From: Ruminococcus sp.
Lineage (GTDB): Bacteria > Bacillota > Clostridia > Oscillospirales > Ruminococcaceae
Assembly: GCA_020861185.1 (NCBI GenBank)
Contig: JAJBSV010000008.1
Span: forward strand, 1 to 64,000
Length of the DNA: 64,000 bases
Direction of reading: 5' to 3'
The notes beneath the pieces are model-generated. The model searched no databases. It was not told the DNA's origin and saw only the letters and a program-made list of their open reading frames with translations. Each line of letters begins with the position of its first letter. Position 1 is the stretch's first letter. The position numbers and the translations under genes were made by a program. Positions 34,845 through 43,062 of the stretch are shown piece by piece.

Positions 34845-36377
34845 ATGTTTTCAGAAATAAAGAGTGTCGGGCTATTCGGAATGAATGCCTTTGAGGTTAG
34901 CGTTGAAGTTGAAGTGAGCAAGGGAATTGATCGTTTCGATATAGTCGGGCTTGCCGATATCTCGGTCAAGGAATCCCGTGAAAGGATTCGTTCGGCGTTT
35001 CGCTCGTCAAAGCTCCGCTTTCCAGCGGTCAGCGTTATAGTTAATCTGGCACCGGCGGATGTCAAGAAAAGCGGTTCGGCGCATGATCTGGCAATCGCCG
35101 CCGCTATTCTTGAGGCATCCGGCGCTTTTCCTGCGGAACGGACCGAAAACTGCTGTTTTATCGGCGAGCTTTCCCTGAGCGGTGACCTCCGCCCGATTAA
35201 CGGCGTTCTTCCTATGACAATATTTGCCCAGCGTATGGGCATTAAGAAGATGTATGTTCCGAAGGAGAATGCCTACGAGGCTTCCGTTGTCGAGGGGATA
35301 GAAGTTTATGGTGTCGAGTCCCTGAGTGAACTCGTCCACTTCCTGAGCGGAGACTTGATTATAGAAAAAGCTCCGCCATATATTCCAACCGAAAAGAATA
35401 TGGCAGTCCTTCTCGACTTTGCAGACGTCAAAGGTCAGCAGTTCGCAAAAAAAGCTCTTGAAGTCGCCGCCTGTGGTGGACACAACCTTCTGATGATAGG
35501 CTCGCCCGGTTCCGGCAAGAGTATGCTCGCAAAGAGGCTCCCCTCAATTCTCCCGAAGATGACTTTTGAAGAGTCCATAGAAACAACGAATATCTACTCA
35601 ATAGCCGGTCTTATCGATAAAAATGCGCCTCTTGTCACCGAGAGACCGTTCAGGGCTCCGCACCATACGGTTTCGACAGCCGGTCTCGCCGGTGGCGGAG
35701 GAATTCCACGCCCAGGGGAAATCTCACTTGCTCATAATGGACTTCTCTTCCTGGATGAGCTCGCCGAGTTCTCACGGTCAACTCTCGAAATCCTGCGTCA
35801 GCCTATCGAAGACGGAAAAGTGACGATTTCCCGCGCATCCGGCACGGTTACATATCCGTCAAATATAATGCTCGTAGCAGCGATGAACCCTTGCCCCTGC
35901 GGCTATTACGGTCACCCGAAGAAAAAGTGCGTCTGCACAAAGAGGCAAGTTTCGCAGTATCTTTCGAAGATTTCCAGACCTCTCCTTGACAGATTCGACT
36001 TGCATATCGAGGTGGCACCGGTTGAGTATGAGAATATCTCGTCGACCAAGAAGGAAGAATCAAGCGCCGCCATCCGTGAAAGAGTCCAGAAGGCGAGAGA
36101 AATCCAGAACGAGAGATACAAGGGCACGGGAATCACCTGCAACGCCAAACTTACATCCGAGCTTTTGCATGAGGTCTGCCCACTGACCGAAGATGCCAAC
36201 ACACTTCTCGGCGAAGTCTTTGACCGTCTCGGGCTTTCTGCAAGAGCATATGACCGTATTCTCAAAGTTTCAAGAACAATGGCTGACATGGACGGTGAAG
36301 ACAAGATCGATCGCAAGCATGTTGCTCAGGCTGTCAGGTATCGTTGTCTCGACAGAAAGTATTGGGAGAACGGATAA
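34845..36377 (+). CDS. comM: ComM/YifB AAA+ ATPase (Mg-chelatase-like)
   Basis: 510 residues, full length. An N-terminal Lon-protease-like domain ([37 protein letters not shown]), an AAA+ module with Walker [21 protein letters not shown] and LFLDELAEF, a cysteine cluster [17 protein letters not shown], and a C-terminal helical domain. In Gram-negative bacteria ComM is a hexameric helicase aiding branch migration in transformation; in Clostridia the role is less clear. It overlaps ispDF by 1 nt (TAATG). Confidence 0.9.
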   Translation: MFSEIKSVGLFGMNAFEVSVEVEVSKGIDRFDIVGLADISVKESRERIRSAFRSSKLRFPAVSVIVNLAPADVKKSGSAHDLAIAAAILEASGAFPAERTENCCFIGELSLSGDLRPINGVLPMTIFAQRMGIKKMYVPKENAYEASVVEGIEVYGVESLSELVHFLSGDLIIEKAPPYIPTEKNMAVLLDFADVKGQQFAKKALEVAACGGHNLLMIGSPGSGKSMLAKRLPSILPKMTFEESIETTNIYSIAGLIDKNAPLVTERPFRAPHHTVSTAGLAGGGGIPRPGEISLAHNGLLFLDELAEFSRSTLEILRQPIEDGKVTISRASGTVTYPSNIMLVAAMNPCPCGYYGHPKKKCVCTKRQVSQYLSKISRPLLDRFDLHIEVAPVEYENISSTKKEESSAAIRERVQKAREIQNERYKGTGITCNAKLTSELLHEVCPLTEDANTLLGEVFDRLGLSARAYDRILKVSRTMADMDGEDKIDRKHVAQAVRYRCLDRKYWENG

Positions 36378-37537
36378 TGAATAAAGATATTTCAGAACTA
36401 ATGCCTGCGTCAAAGTATGCCGAGCTGATTTTAGCCTGCGGTGGCAGAAGCGCTCGTATGGGCGGCGAAAACAAGCTTCTTTCCCTGATTTCGGGAAAAC
36501 CTTGCATTTATCGCGCGTGCGAGTTGTTCTGCGATTTTCCTGAGATAAAGCGAATTATAATCTCGGCTCCCACTGAGCTATTCGATACATACAAAACAGC
36601 TCTCAGCGGCATAGAAAAGCCGATTTTGTTCGTCAGCTCCGGCGAAACCCGTCAGCAGTCTGTCACAAACGCCGTAAAAGCCGCCGAAGAAGACATCATC
36701 ATGATTCACGACGGCGCAAGACCGCTTGTCTCGCATGGTGAGATTAGAGCATCCCTTGATGATGCTTTTGAGTATGGAAGCTCGATAATCTCAACACCGA
36801 TGACCGAGACAATAAGATTCTCGGATGGTGAGAAATCCTATTCTCCCGACCGCTCGAAATATTATCTCATCAAAACCCCGCAGAGCTTTTCACGGAAGCT
36901 TTATCTCTACGCTCTGGAGAACTCGACGGGCGACTATACCGACGATGCACAGCTCCTTGATTCTGTCGGCATAACTCCGCACCTGACAATGGGCTCGAGG
37001 AATAATATAAAAATCACTGTTTCGGAGGATTTAAAGATGGCAGGAGGACTGCTTGGTTTCGGCAGCGTAAGAATCGGTCACGGTTACGATGTTCATAAGC
37101 TCGTTCTCGACAGAAAGCTGATTCTGGGCGGAGTAGAAATACCGTATGACCTGGGCTTATTTGGGCATTCCGATGCCGATGTGCTCACACATGCTCTCAT
37201 GGATTCGCTCTTGGGGGCGGCGGCACTCGGCGACATTGGAAAGCTCTTCCCCGACACAGACGACAGATACAAAGGCGCAAACAGCATAGAGCTTCTGAAA
37301 GAAGTCTGCCGTGTTCTGAAAGACAACGGTTATCAAATAGTCAACACCGACATCACCGTAATAGCCCAGAAGCCGAAGCTTGCACCCTATATTCTCACGA
37401 TGCGGGAAGTTTTGGCGGACGCAATGGATATAGACATAAGCTGTGTATCCGTAAAAGCCACAACCGAGGAAGGCTTGGGCTTCACCGGAACAGGTGAGGG
37501 GATTTCCGCGCATGCCGTTTCTCTTATAAGAGGTTAA
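36377..37537 (+). CDS. ispDF: Bifunctional IspD-IspF (isoprenoid MEP pathway)
   Basis: 386 residues. Residues 1 to about 225 form IspD, with [24 protein letters not shown] and [11 protein letters not shown]; residues about 228-386 form IspF, with [31 protein letters not shown] and [17 protein letters not shown]. It makes CDP-methylerythritol and then the cyclic diphosphate in the MEP route to isoprenoids. The N-terminal consensus LAAG is here LACG. ATG 36377 overlaps the comM stop, so coupling is likely. A single continuous frame shows a true fusion, not two genes. Confidence 0.93.
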   Translation: MNKDISELMPASKYAELILACGGRSARMGGENKLLSLISGKPCIYRACELFCDFPEIKRIIISAPTELFDTYKTALSGIEKPILFVSSGETRQQSVTNAVKAAEEDIIMIHDGARPLVSHGEIRASLDDAFEYGSSIISTPMTETIRFSDGEKSYSPDRSKYYLIKTPQSFSRKLYLYALENSTGDYTDDAQLLDSVGITPHLTMGSRNNIKITVSEDLKMAGGLLGFGSVRIGHGYDVHKLVLDRKLILGGVEIPYDLGLFGHSDADVLTHALMDSLLGAAALGDIGKLFPDTDDRYKGANSIELLKEVCRVLKDNGYQIVNTDITVIAQKPKLAPYILTMREVLADAMDIDISCVSVKATTEEGLGFTGTGEGISAHAVSLIRG

Positions 37538-37551
37538 GTAAAACAGACATC

Positions 37552-37580
37552 AAAGGCTCTGCTTCGGCAGGGCTTTTTAT
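37552..37580 (+). terminator. Terminator after ispDF
   Basis: GCTCTGC (37556-37562), TTCG loop and GCAGGGC (37567-37573), flanked by AAA before and a T-run after. Confidence 0.75.
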
Positions 37581-37663
37581 TGTGTCAATGCGCCGTATTT
37601 CCACATATACTATGTTAGCCTCTTTTATTCAGAGGCAGTAATAAGTGCGAGGTGCACTTTGAA

Positions 37664-37885
37664 ATGAAATATACTCTCTTAGCCGTCTCGTCGATAACCT
37701 ACGCAATGAAGGCAAAGAAGCTCCTTAACGGTATGGGAATATTCTGCGAGGTGTCAAGAACTCCGAAGAACTTAGCTTCCGGCTGTGGCTACTCGGTCAG
37801 AATACGAGATAATCCCGACTATGTGACAGGAATTCTTGAGAAAAACGTCATTGCGGTTAAAGACCGAGGAACGGTTGAAATGTAA
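37664..37885 (+). CDS. DUF3343 small protein
   Basis: 73 residues. Matches DUF3343: LLAVSSITYAMKAKKLL, then CEVSRTPKNLASGCGYSVRI with two cysteines. The family often stands next to class V aminotransferase-fold proteins of the EF2568 group and near selenium-handling genes; it may be a sulfur or selenium carrier (inference). ATG 37664 follows GAGGTG. It is 30 bp upstream of the desulfurase-like gene. A TATACT lies at 37606 but without a good -35. Confidence 0.75.
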   Translation: MKYTLLAVSSITYAMKAKKLLNGMGIFCEVSRTPKNLASGCGYSVRIRDNPDYVTGILEKNVIAVKDRGTVEM

Positions 37886-37915
37886 AATACGGTCTTTACG
37901 AAAGGATTTGTCAAT

Positions 37916-39070
37916 GTGAAAACAGTCAATACAGTAAACGATGTTTACTTCGACAATGCAGCCACGACCTACCCAAAGCCTCCGTCTGTCATTAAAGCCA
38001 TGGCGGAAGCATCCGTAAAGTACGGCGGAAACCCGGGTAGGTCGGGGCACGCTTATTCAAATAATTCGGCGGCAATGGTTTATGATGCAAGATGCACAGC
38101 TGCCGGGATGTTTAAATCAAGCCCAGAAAACACAGTTTTCACGGGCAACTGTACTCATTCTCTTAATCTCGCCATCAAGGGAATAGTTCGTCCAGGAGAC
38201 AGGCTTGTTATATCCTCTATGGAGCACAATTCCGTTGCACGCCCCGCGTATGCTATATCAAAAGGCGGGGCAATAGTCGATGTGGCGGTAGTGGGGAAGA
38301 CGGACGAGGAAACCCTTGAGAATTTTCACAGGCTCATAACTCCCGGTGTTCGATGTGTCGTCTGTACAGCCGCCAGTAATGTAACGGGCAGGATAATGCC
38401 GATTCGTGAGATTGCGGACATGTGCAGAAGTATGGGAGTTTGCTTCATCGTCGATGGTGCGCAGGCTTGCGGGATTGTTCCATTGAGTCTTGACGACGGA
38501 ATGAATTTCATCTGCACAGCCGGTCATAAAGGGCTTTACGGTGTGACGGGAACTGGGCTTCTTATATCTGACGGCAAATATGTGCCAGATACAATAATCG
38601 AGGGCGGAACCGGTGCCACCTCTGCCGAGCTTGAGCAGACCGGCTTCATGCCCGAAAGGCTTGAGAGCGGAACCCTGAATACGGTCGGAATCGCTTCTCT
38701 GAAAGCCGGAATTGACTATGTCAATAACTATGGTATGGACGATATATTTAACCACGAGCAGTCGCTCTGCGAGATTCTCCTGGACGGACTTAGAGGCATC
38801 GACAACGTGACAGTCTACAGAAACGGCAATCACTTTGTCCCGATAGTGTCGTTCAATATCGAAGGCATACCGTCGTCGGCGGTTTCGGGTGCTTTATCCG
38901 AAAGAGGCTTTGCACTTCGCGGTGGGCTTCACTGTGCGCCGTTGGCTCATAAAACGCTCGGGACTCTGCCCGAAGGGACAGTCAGATTTTCGCCGTCGGT
39001 CTTCAATTCCGAGACAGACGTTAAAAGGCTCCTGACAGAAGTAAAAAAAATCTCAAAAGATGGACTTTGA
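37916..39070 (+). CDS. Cysteine desulfurase-like class V aminotransferase (EF2568 group)
   Basis: 384 residues. PLP-fold with YFDNAATTYPKPPSV, CTHSLNLAIKG, VDGAQACGIVPL, PLP lysine in CTAGHKGLYG, and a candidate active cysteine in RGGLHCAPLAH. It belongs to the NifS-like group named after Enterococcus EF2568, linked elsewhere to selenium-dependent enzymes. It is distinct from the SufS at 12433. The start is a GTG at 37916, 9 nt after AAAGGA. It is paired with the DUF3343 gene, and cdaA follows. Confidence 0.82.
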   Translation: MKTVNTVNDVYFDNAATTYPKPPSVIKAMAEASVKYGGNPGRSGHAYSNNSAAMVYDARCTAAGMFKSSPENTVFTGNCTHSLNLAIKGIVRPGDRLVISSMEHNSVARPAYAISKGGAIVDVAVVGKTDEETLENFHRLITPGVRCVVCTAASNVTGRIMPIREIADMCRSMGVCFIVDGAQACGIVPLSLDDGMNFICTAGHKGLYGVTGTGLLISDGKYVPDTIIEGGTGATSAELEQTGFMPERLESGTLNTVGIASLKAGIDYVNNYGMDDIFNHEQSLCEILLDGLRGIDNVTVYRNGNHFVPIVSFNIEGIPSSAVSGALSERGFALRGGLHCAPLAHKTLGTLPEGTVRFSPSVFNSETDVKRLLTEVKKISKDGL

Positions 39071-39139
39071 CTATTGAAATTTCCCTCGATTGCTGTTAAA
39101 ATAATAAGAGCATCAATGCCGTATCAGGCGGAAAGGGAA

Positions 39140-40063
39140 ATGGACTTGGAATTTATCAGTGATACTTGGGTAAAGTTCGTAAGTATAGTAAGTTCGATAT
39201 CTATAAGAGACGTTATCGACATAATCATATTGGCGTATATCCTGTATAAACTCATTAAAATCATCCGTGAAACGAGAGCTCAACAGCTCCTTACGGGAAT
39301 TTTAATCATACTTGGCGTGTATCTTGTCGCCTCGTGGTGGCAGCTTAAAGTTATGTCCTATCTCTTGGAAACCTTCTTCCAGATAGGCATTCTGGCGGTT
39401 ATTATCGTATTCCAGCCCGAACTCAGGCGAATACTTGAGAAGATGGGTCAGGCGAACGTGAAAAGCTTCGGAATTTTCGGTGGCGGTGGCTATAAAGCCG
39501 ATGATGAAGTGAAAAACTGGGATAACACCATCGAGGTTATCGGCGAAGCCGTAAGTCAGCTTTCCGAAACGAGAACCGGCGCACTGATAGTAATCGAGCG
39601 CACTACACGTCTGGGCGAACAGATTGACAACGGAACGGTCATGGACTGCATACCGAGCGTTGCAACTCTCGGCAGTATATTCTTCCCGAAGACGCCATTG
39701 CACGATGGCGCGGTAATCATAAGAAATGCCCGAATCATTGCGGCAGGTTGCTTCCTGCCGACTCCTCAGAAGGAAGAGCGAATCAACAAACAGCTCGGCT
39801 CCCGTCACAGAGCGGCAATCGGCATGAGTGAGAACTCCGATGCCATAATCATTGTCGTTTCGGAGGAGACGGGCACCATCTCCATTGCCGAAAACGGCGA
39901 GCTCACAAGAGGATACACAAAGGACAGAATCATAAAGTATCTGAAATCCCAGATAATTGATGAAAAGCTTTCGTCTGATAAGAAACTGTTAGGCAGGCTG
40001 TTCACAAGAAAGGAGAAGACCGATGGCGGAGAAGAAAACGACCGAGAAAACACAGAAGAATAG
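39140..40063 (+). CDS. cdaA: Diadenylate cyclase CdaA
   Basis: 307 residues. Three N-terminal membrane helices (about 20-95), then the DAC domain with PLHDGAVII and GSRHRAAIGMSE, the two nucleotide-binding motifs. It makes the second messenger c-di-AMP from two ATP, controlling potassium and osmotic balance and wall stress. ATG 39140 (MDLEF) is chosen; earlier starts at 39074 and 39116 add residues before the first helix. cdaR overlaps it by 41 nt. Confidence 0.92.
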   Translation: MDLEFISDTWVKFVSIVSSISIRDVIDIIILAYILYKLIKIIRETRAQQLLTGILIILGVYLVASWWQLKVMSYLLETFFQIGILAVIIVFQPELRRILEKMGQANVKSFGIFGGGGYKADDEVKNWDNTIEVIGEAVSQLSETRTGALIVIERTTRLGEQIDNGTVMDCIPSVATLGSIFFPKTPLHDGAVIIRNARIIAAGCFLPTPQKEERINKQLGSRHRAAIGMSENSDAIIIVVSEETGTISIAENGELTRGYTKDRIIKYLKSQIIDEKLSSDKKLLGRLFTRKEKTDGGEENDRENTEE

Positions 40064-41354
40064 ATTCTTCAAGAGCGGCAACTTCTACCTGATGCTCTTT
40101 TCCGTAGTTCTGGCATTCGTTATCTGGATTATCACGTCGCTTACCGTCTTTCCCGAGACAACTGTCACTCTCAAAGATGTTCCTATAGACTTTTCTTTGG
40201 ACGGTTCTTATGCGGACGTTGCCGGAATTTCGGTCATGAAGACGTCGGTTGATACCGTCAACGTCGTAATTTCCGGTGAGAGATATCTTATCGGCGATTA
40301 CACAGCGGATGATATTCATGTCGGAATAAACGTGGATGCAGTAAGAACAACAGGTTCTTATGATATTTCGCTCGTAGTAACAAGCGCAAACGGTGATACC
40401 ATCGAGGTTGAACAGATTGAGCCGTCAACCGTCAAGGTAGACTTCGACTATATGGTAACAAAGACCTTCTCTGTTGAGGATGGAACTCTCGTTGCCGATG
40501 TTTCGAACCTTTCCACTTCGGACGGATATATTATTGACGAAGAAGAGATTACTATTTCTCCGTCAACCATTGAGCTCTACGGTCCGCAGGACTATATCAA
40601 CCAGATAACGTCTGTCGCCGTCAAGGTTGACAACGCCGCAATTATCCAGTCTTCAATGACATCAAACCTCAATTCCGTGGTCTTCTACAGCGAAAACGAG
40701 GTATTCGAGAGTGAGGATATAACCGTTGATAATGAGAGCTTTGAAGTAACGGTTCCGGTATACCTTATAAAGACACTTCCTCTGTATGTTACGTTGACGT
40801 CATCTGTGGATTCGTTTGACACTTCGTCCGTAGCTTACAGTATAAGTCCTTCCAGCATCTCGGTTCGTTCTCAGAATGCAAGCCTCAGCAGTATGGATTC
40901 CATACTTATCGGCTACATTCCCATCAACGAGATAACCGTCGGAAGCGTGGTTACGAAAACGATTGAAAATAAGAGCTACTACGAGAATATTTCCGGAATA
41001 GATACCGCGACGGTAACCTTCGACCTCGAGGGCTATGCCGAAAAGGTTGTGACTATAAGCAATTCTCAGATTTATTTCCTGAACAGCACGGATGATAAGG
41101 TGGTAACCGTCGAGCAGGCTCAGATTCAGAATGTAATTCTGGTCGGACCCGAGGATGTTCTTGAGCAGATAAGCTCATCCGATGTTGTCGCCGAGATAGA
41201 CATGCTTGACTATGCCAATACTAATTCGAGCTATACTATCATGGATCTTACAATCTATGTTCCGGGATACGATAACGTCTGGAGCTACGGAACATATCGT
41301 GTATATGTAAGCATCGAAACAGTCGAGACAGAAGAAACGGAATCCGAAGAGTGA
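40023..41354 (+). CDS. cdaR: CdaR, YbbR-repeat regulator of CdaA
   Basis: 443 residues. A basic N-terminus, one membrane helix (FYLMLFSVVLAFVIWIITSL), and four extracytoplasmic YbbR-type repeats, ending in a Glu-rich tail. CdaR binds the membrane part of CdaA and tunes c-di-AMP synthesis. ATG 40023 lies within the end of cdaA. In most Firmicutes glmM follows; here a terminator follows instead. Confidence 0.88.
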   Translation: MAEKKTTEKTQKNRFFKSGNFYLMLFSVVLAFVIWIITSLTVFPETTVTLKDVPIDFSLDGSYADVAGISVMKTSVDTVNVVISGERYLIGDYTADDIHVGINVDAVRTTGSYDISLVVTSANGDTIEVEQIEPSTVKVDFDYMVTKTFSVEDGTLVADVSNLSTSDGYIIDEEEITISPSTIELYGPQDYINQITSVAVKVDNAAIIQSSMTSNLNSVVFYSENEVFESEDITVDNESFEVTVPVYLIKTLPLYVTLTSSVDSFDTSSVAYSISPSSISVRSQNASLSSMDSILIGYIPINEITVGSVVTKTIENKSYYENISGIDTATVTFDLEGYAEKVVTISNSQIYFLNSTDDKVVTVEQAQIQNVILVGPEDVLEQISSSDVVAEIDMLDYANTNSSYTIMDLTIYVPGYDNVWSYGTYRVYVSIETVETEETESEE

Positions 41355-41368
41355 TTCAAACAGAGATT

Positions 41369-41403
41369 AATCGGGGCGAAAGCTGATTTTGCCCCGATTT
41401 TTT
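41369..41403 (+). terminator. Terminator after cdaR
   Basis: AATCGGGGC (41369-41377) pairs with GCCCCGATT (41391-41399), followed by Ts. Confidence 0.85.
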
Positions 41404-41431
41404 GAGCATAAAATCAGGGAAGGTGAACGCT

Positions 41432-43018
41432 ATGCCGATTATAGTTATGAATATAAAGACACCCATAGACGTAGGCGAAGCGGAAATAATTTCGTCTTCT
41501 CTGAAGGAAATTGGCGTAGGCAAGCGCCATGTACTCTCGGCATCAATATACAAAACGTCGCTTGATGCAAGGAAACGTGAAAAAACCCGTGACGGAATCC
41601 GCCTTGTCAGCTCTGTGATTCTGACTCTTGATTCAGAAAAGCTTGAGCGTGAGCTGTCAAAGAGACAGAATGTAAAGTATTTTGAGGAGCTCGAACTGTC
41701 TCCGACGATTTCGAACAGAAAAAGCGACGGGCGTGTAGTGATAGCAGGCTTCGGACCTGCCGGAATGTTTGCCGGGCTGATTCTTTCGGAATACGGCTAT
41801 AAGCCGATAGTTCTCGAGCGAGGCGGTTCGGTCGATGAGCGAGTTGAGAAAATCACTGAATACTGGTCGGGCGGAGAGCTTGACGAGAGCACCAATGTTC
41901 AGTTCGGCGAGGGCGGAGCCGGAACCTTTTCGGACGGCAAGCTCACAACCCGAATCAACGACCCGCTTTGCCGATATGTCCTGCAAAAATTCGTCGATTT
42001 CGGTGCACCGGAAAGCATACTTAGAATCGCCAAGCCTCACCTCGGAACCGATAATCTTCGGGACATTGTCAGGAATATCCGTGAGCGTATTATTAAAAAC
42101 GGCGGTGAAGTCCGGCTTCACAGCGAGCTTACGGGAATTGAATTTGACGGTGAGCGGATAGCCAAGGTTTCGACGCCATCGGGTGATATAGAAACAAGTG
42201 CATTGATTCTGGCAATCGGTCATTCAGCAAGAGACACGTTTGAAATGCTCCTGAGCAGTGGCATCAGGCTTGAACCGAAGCCTTTTTCCGTGGGCGCGAG
42301 AATCGAACATACACAGGAAAGCGTAGATAAAAGCCTTTATGGCGACTATGCCGGAAGCCCACTTCTTCCAAAGGGTGAGTATCAGCTGTCATACAGGAGA
42401 CCCGACGGCAGAGCTTGTTATACCTTCTGCATGTGTCCGGGCGGTATGGTCGTTGCATCGGCAAGTGAAAATGGGACCATAGTCACCAACGGCATGAGCA
42501 TGTACAGCCGTGATGGGGAAAATGCTAACGCCGCCGTTGTGGTCTCTGTCACTCCCGACGATTTTGGGCATGGTGCGCTTGATGGTCTGAAATTTGCTTC
42601 CGATATCGAGAAGAAAGCCTATCTTCTGAGCGGCGACAGCTGTGCCCCGGCAATGACAGTAGGGGATTTCTTGGGCAATCCCGCAAGCCGTTCCGTAGTG
42701 CCAAGCTATAAGCCGGGCGTAGCGGACAGAGATTTAAACAAGCTTTTCCCGACGTTTATAACCGAGATGATGAAAGAAGGGCTTGCAAAATTCGCCCGCG
42801 AAATGGACTGCTTCGGCGATATGGGAGCCGTCCTGACTGCTCCCGAGACGAGGACATCATCGCCCGTCCGTATCCCGAGAGACGGGAATATGCGAGCTTT
42901 GGGAACAGAAAACCTGATTCCATGCGGTGAGGGTCCCGGCTATGCCGGAGGAATCATGTCAGCCGCAGTGGATGGAATCAAAGCGGCACTTGAAGTGATG
43001 AAGAGCTTTGCACCGTAA
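41432..43018 (+). CDS. FAD-dependent oxidoreductase (COG2509)
   Basis: 528 residues. An N-terminal domain of about 90 residues, then a Rossmann motif VIAGFGPAGMFAGLIL, FGEGGAGTFSDGKL, and a C-terminal CGEGPGYAGGIMSAAVDG for FAD. Members are predicted dehydrogenases whose substrate is unknown; some resemble geranylgeranyl reductases or HI0933-like flavoproteins. ATG 41432 follows GGAAGGTGA. It lies between two terminators and so is probably monocistronic. Confidence 0.82.
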   Translation: MPIIVMNIKTPIDVGEAEIISSSLKEIGVGKRHVLSASIYKTSLDARKREKTRDGIRLVSSVILTLDSEKLERELSKRQNVKYFEELELSPTISNRKSDGRVVIAGFGPAGMFAGLILSEYGYKPIVLERGGSVDERVEKITEYWSGGELDESTNVQFGEGGAGTFSDGKLTTRINDPLCRYVLQKFVDFGAPESILRIAKPHLGTDNLRDIVRNIRERIIKNGGEVRLHSELTGIEFDGERIAKVSTPSGDIETSALILAIGHSARDTFEMLLSSGIRLEPKPFSVGARIEHTQESVDKSLYGDYAGSPLLPKGEYQLSYRRPDGRACYTFCMCPGGMVVASASENGTIVTNGMSMYSRDGENANAAVVVSVTPDDFGHGALDGLKFASDIEKKAYLLSGDSCAPAMTVGDFLGNPASRSVVPSYKPGVADRDLNKLFPTFITEMMKEGLAKFAREMDCFGDMGAVLTAPETRTSSPVRIPRDGNMRALGTENLIPCGEGPGYAGGIMSAAVDGIKAALEVMKSFAP

Positions 43019-43023
43019 TACAA

Positions 43024-43060
43024 AAACCGCTTTCCTACAGAGCAGGGAAGCGGTTTTATT
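43024..43060. terminator. Terminator between FAD oxidoreductase and Ca2+ ATPase
   Basis: AAACCGCTTTCC (43024-43035) pairs with GGGAAGCGGTTT (43045-43056), with T-rich DNA on the right. Convergent genes on both sides. Confidence 0.8.
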
Positions 43061-43062
43061 GC

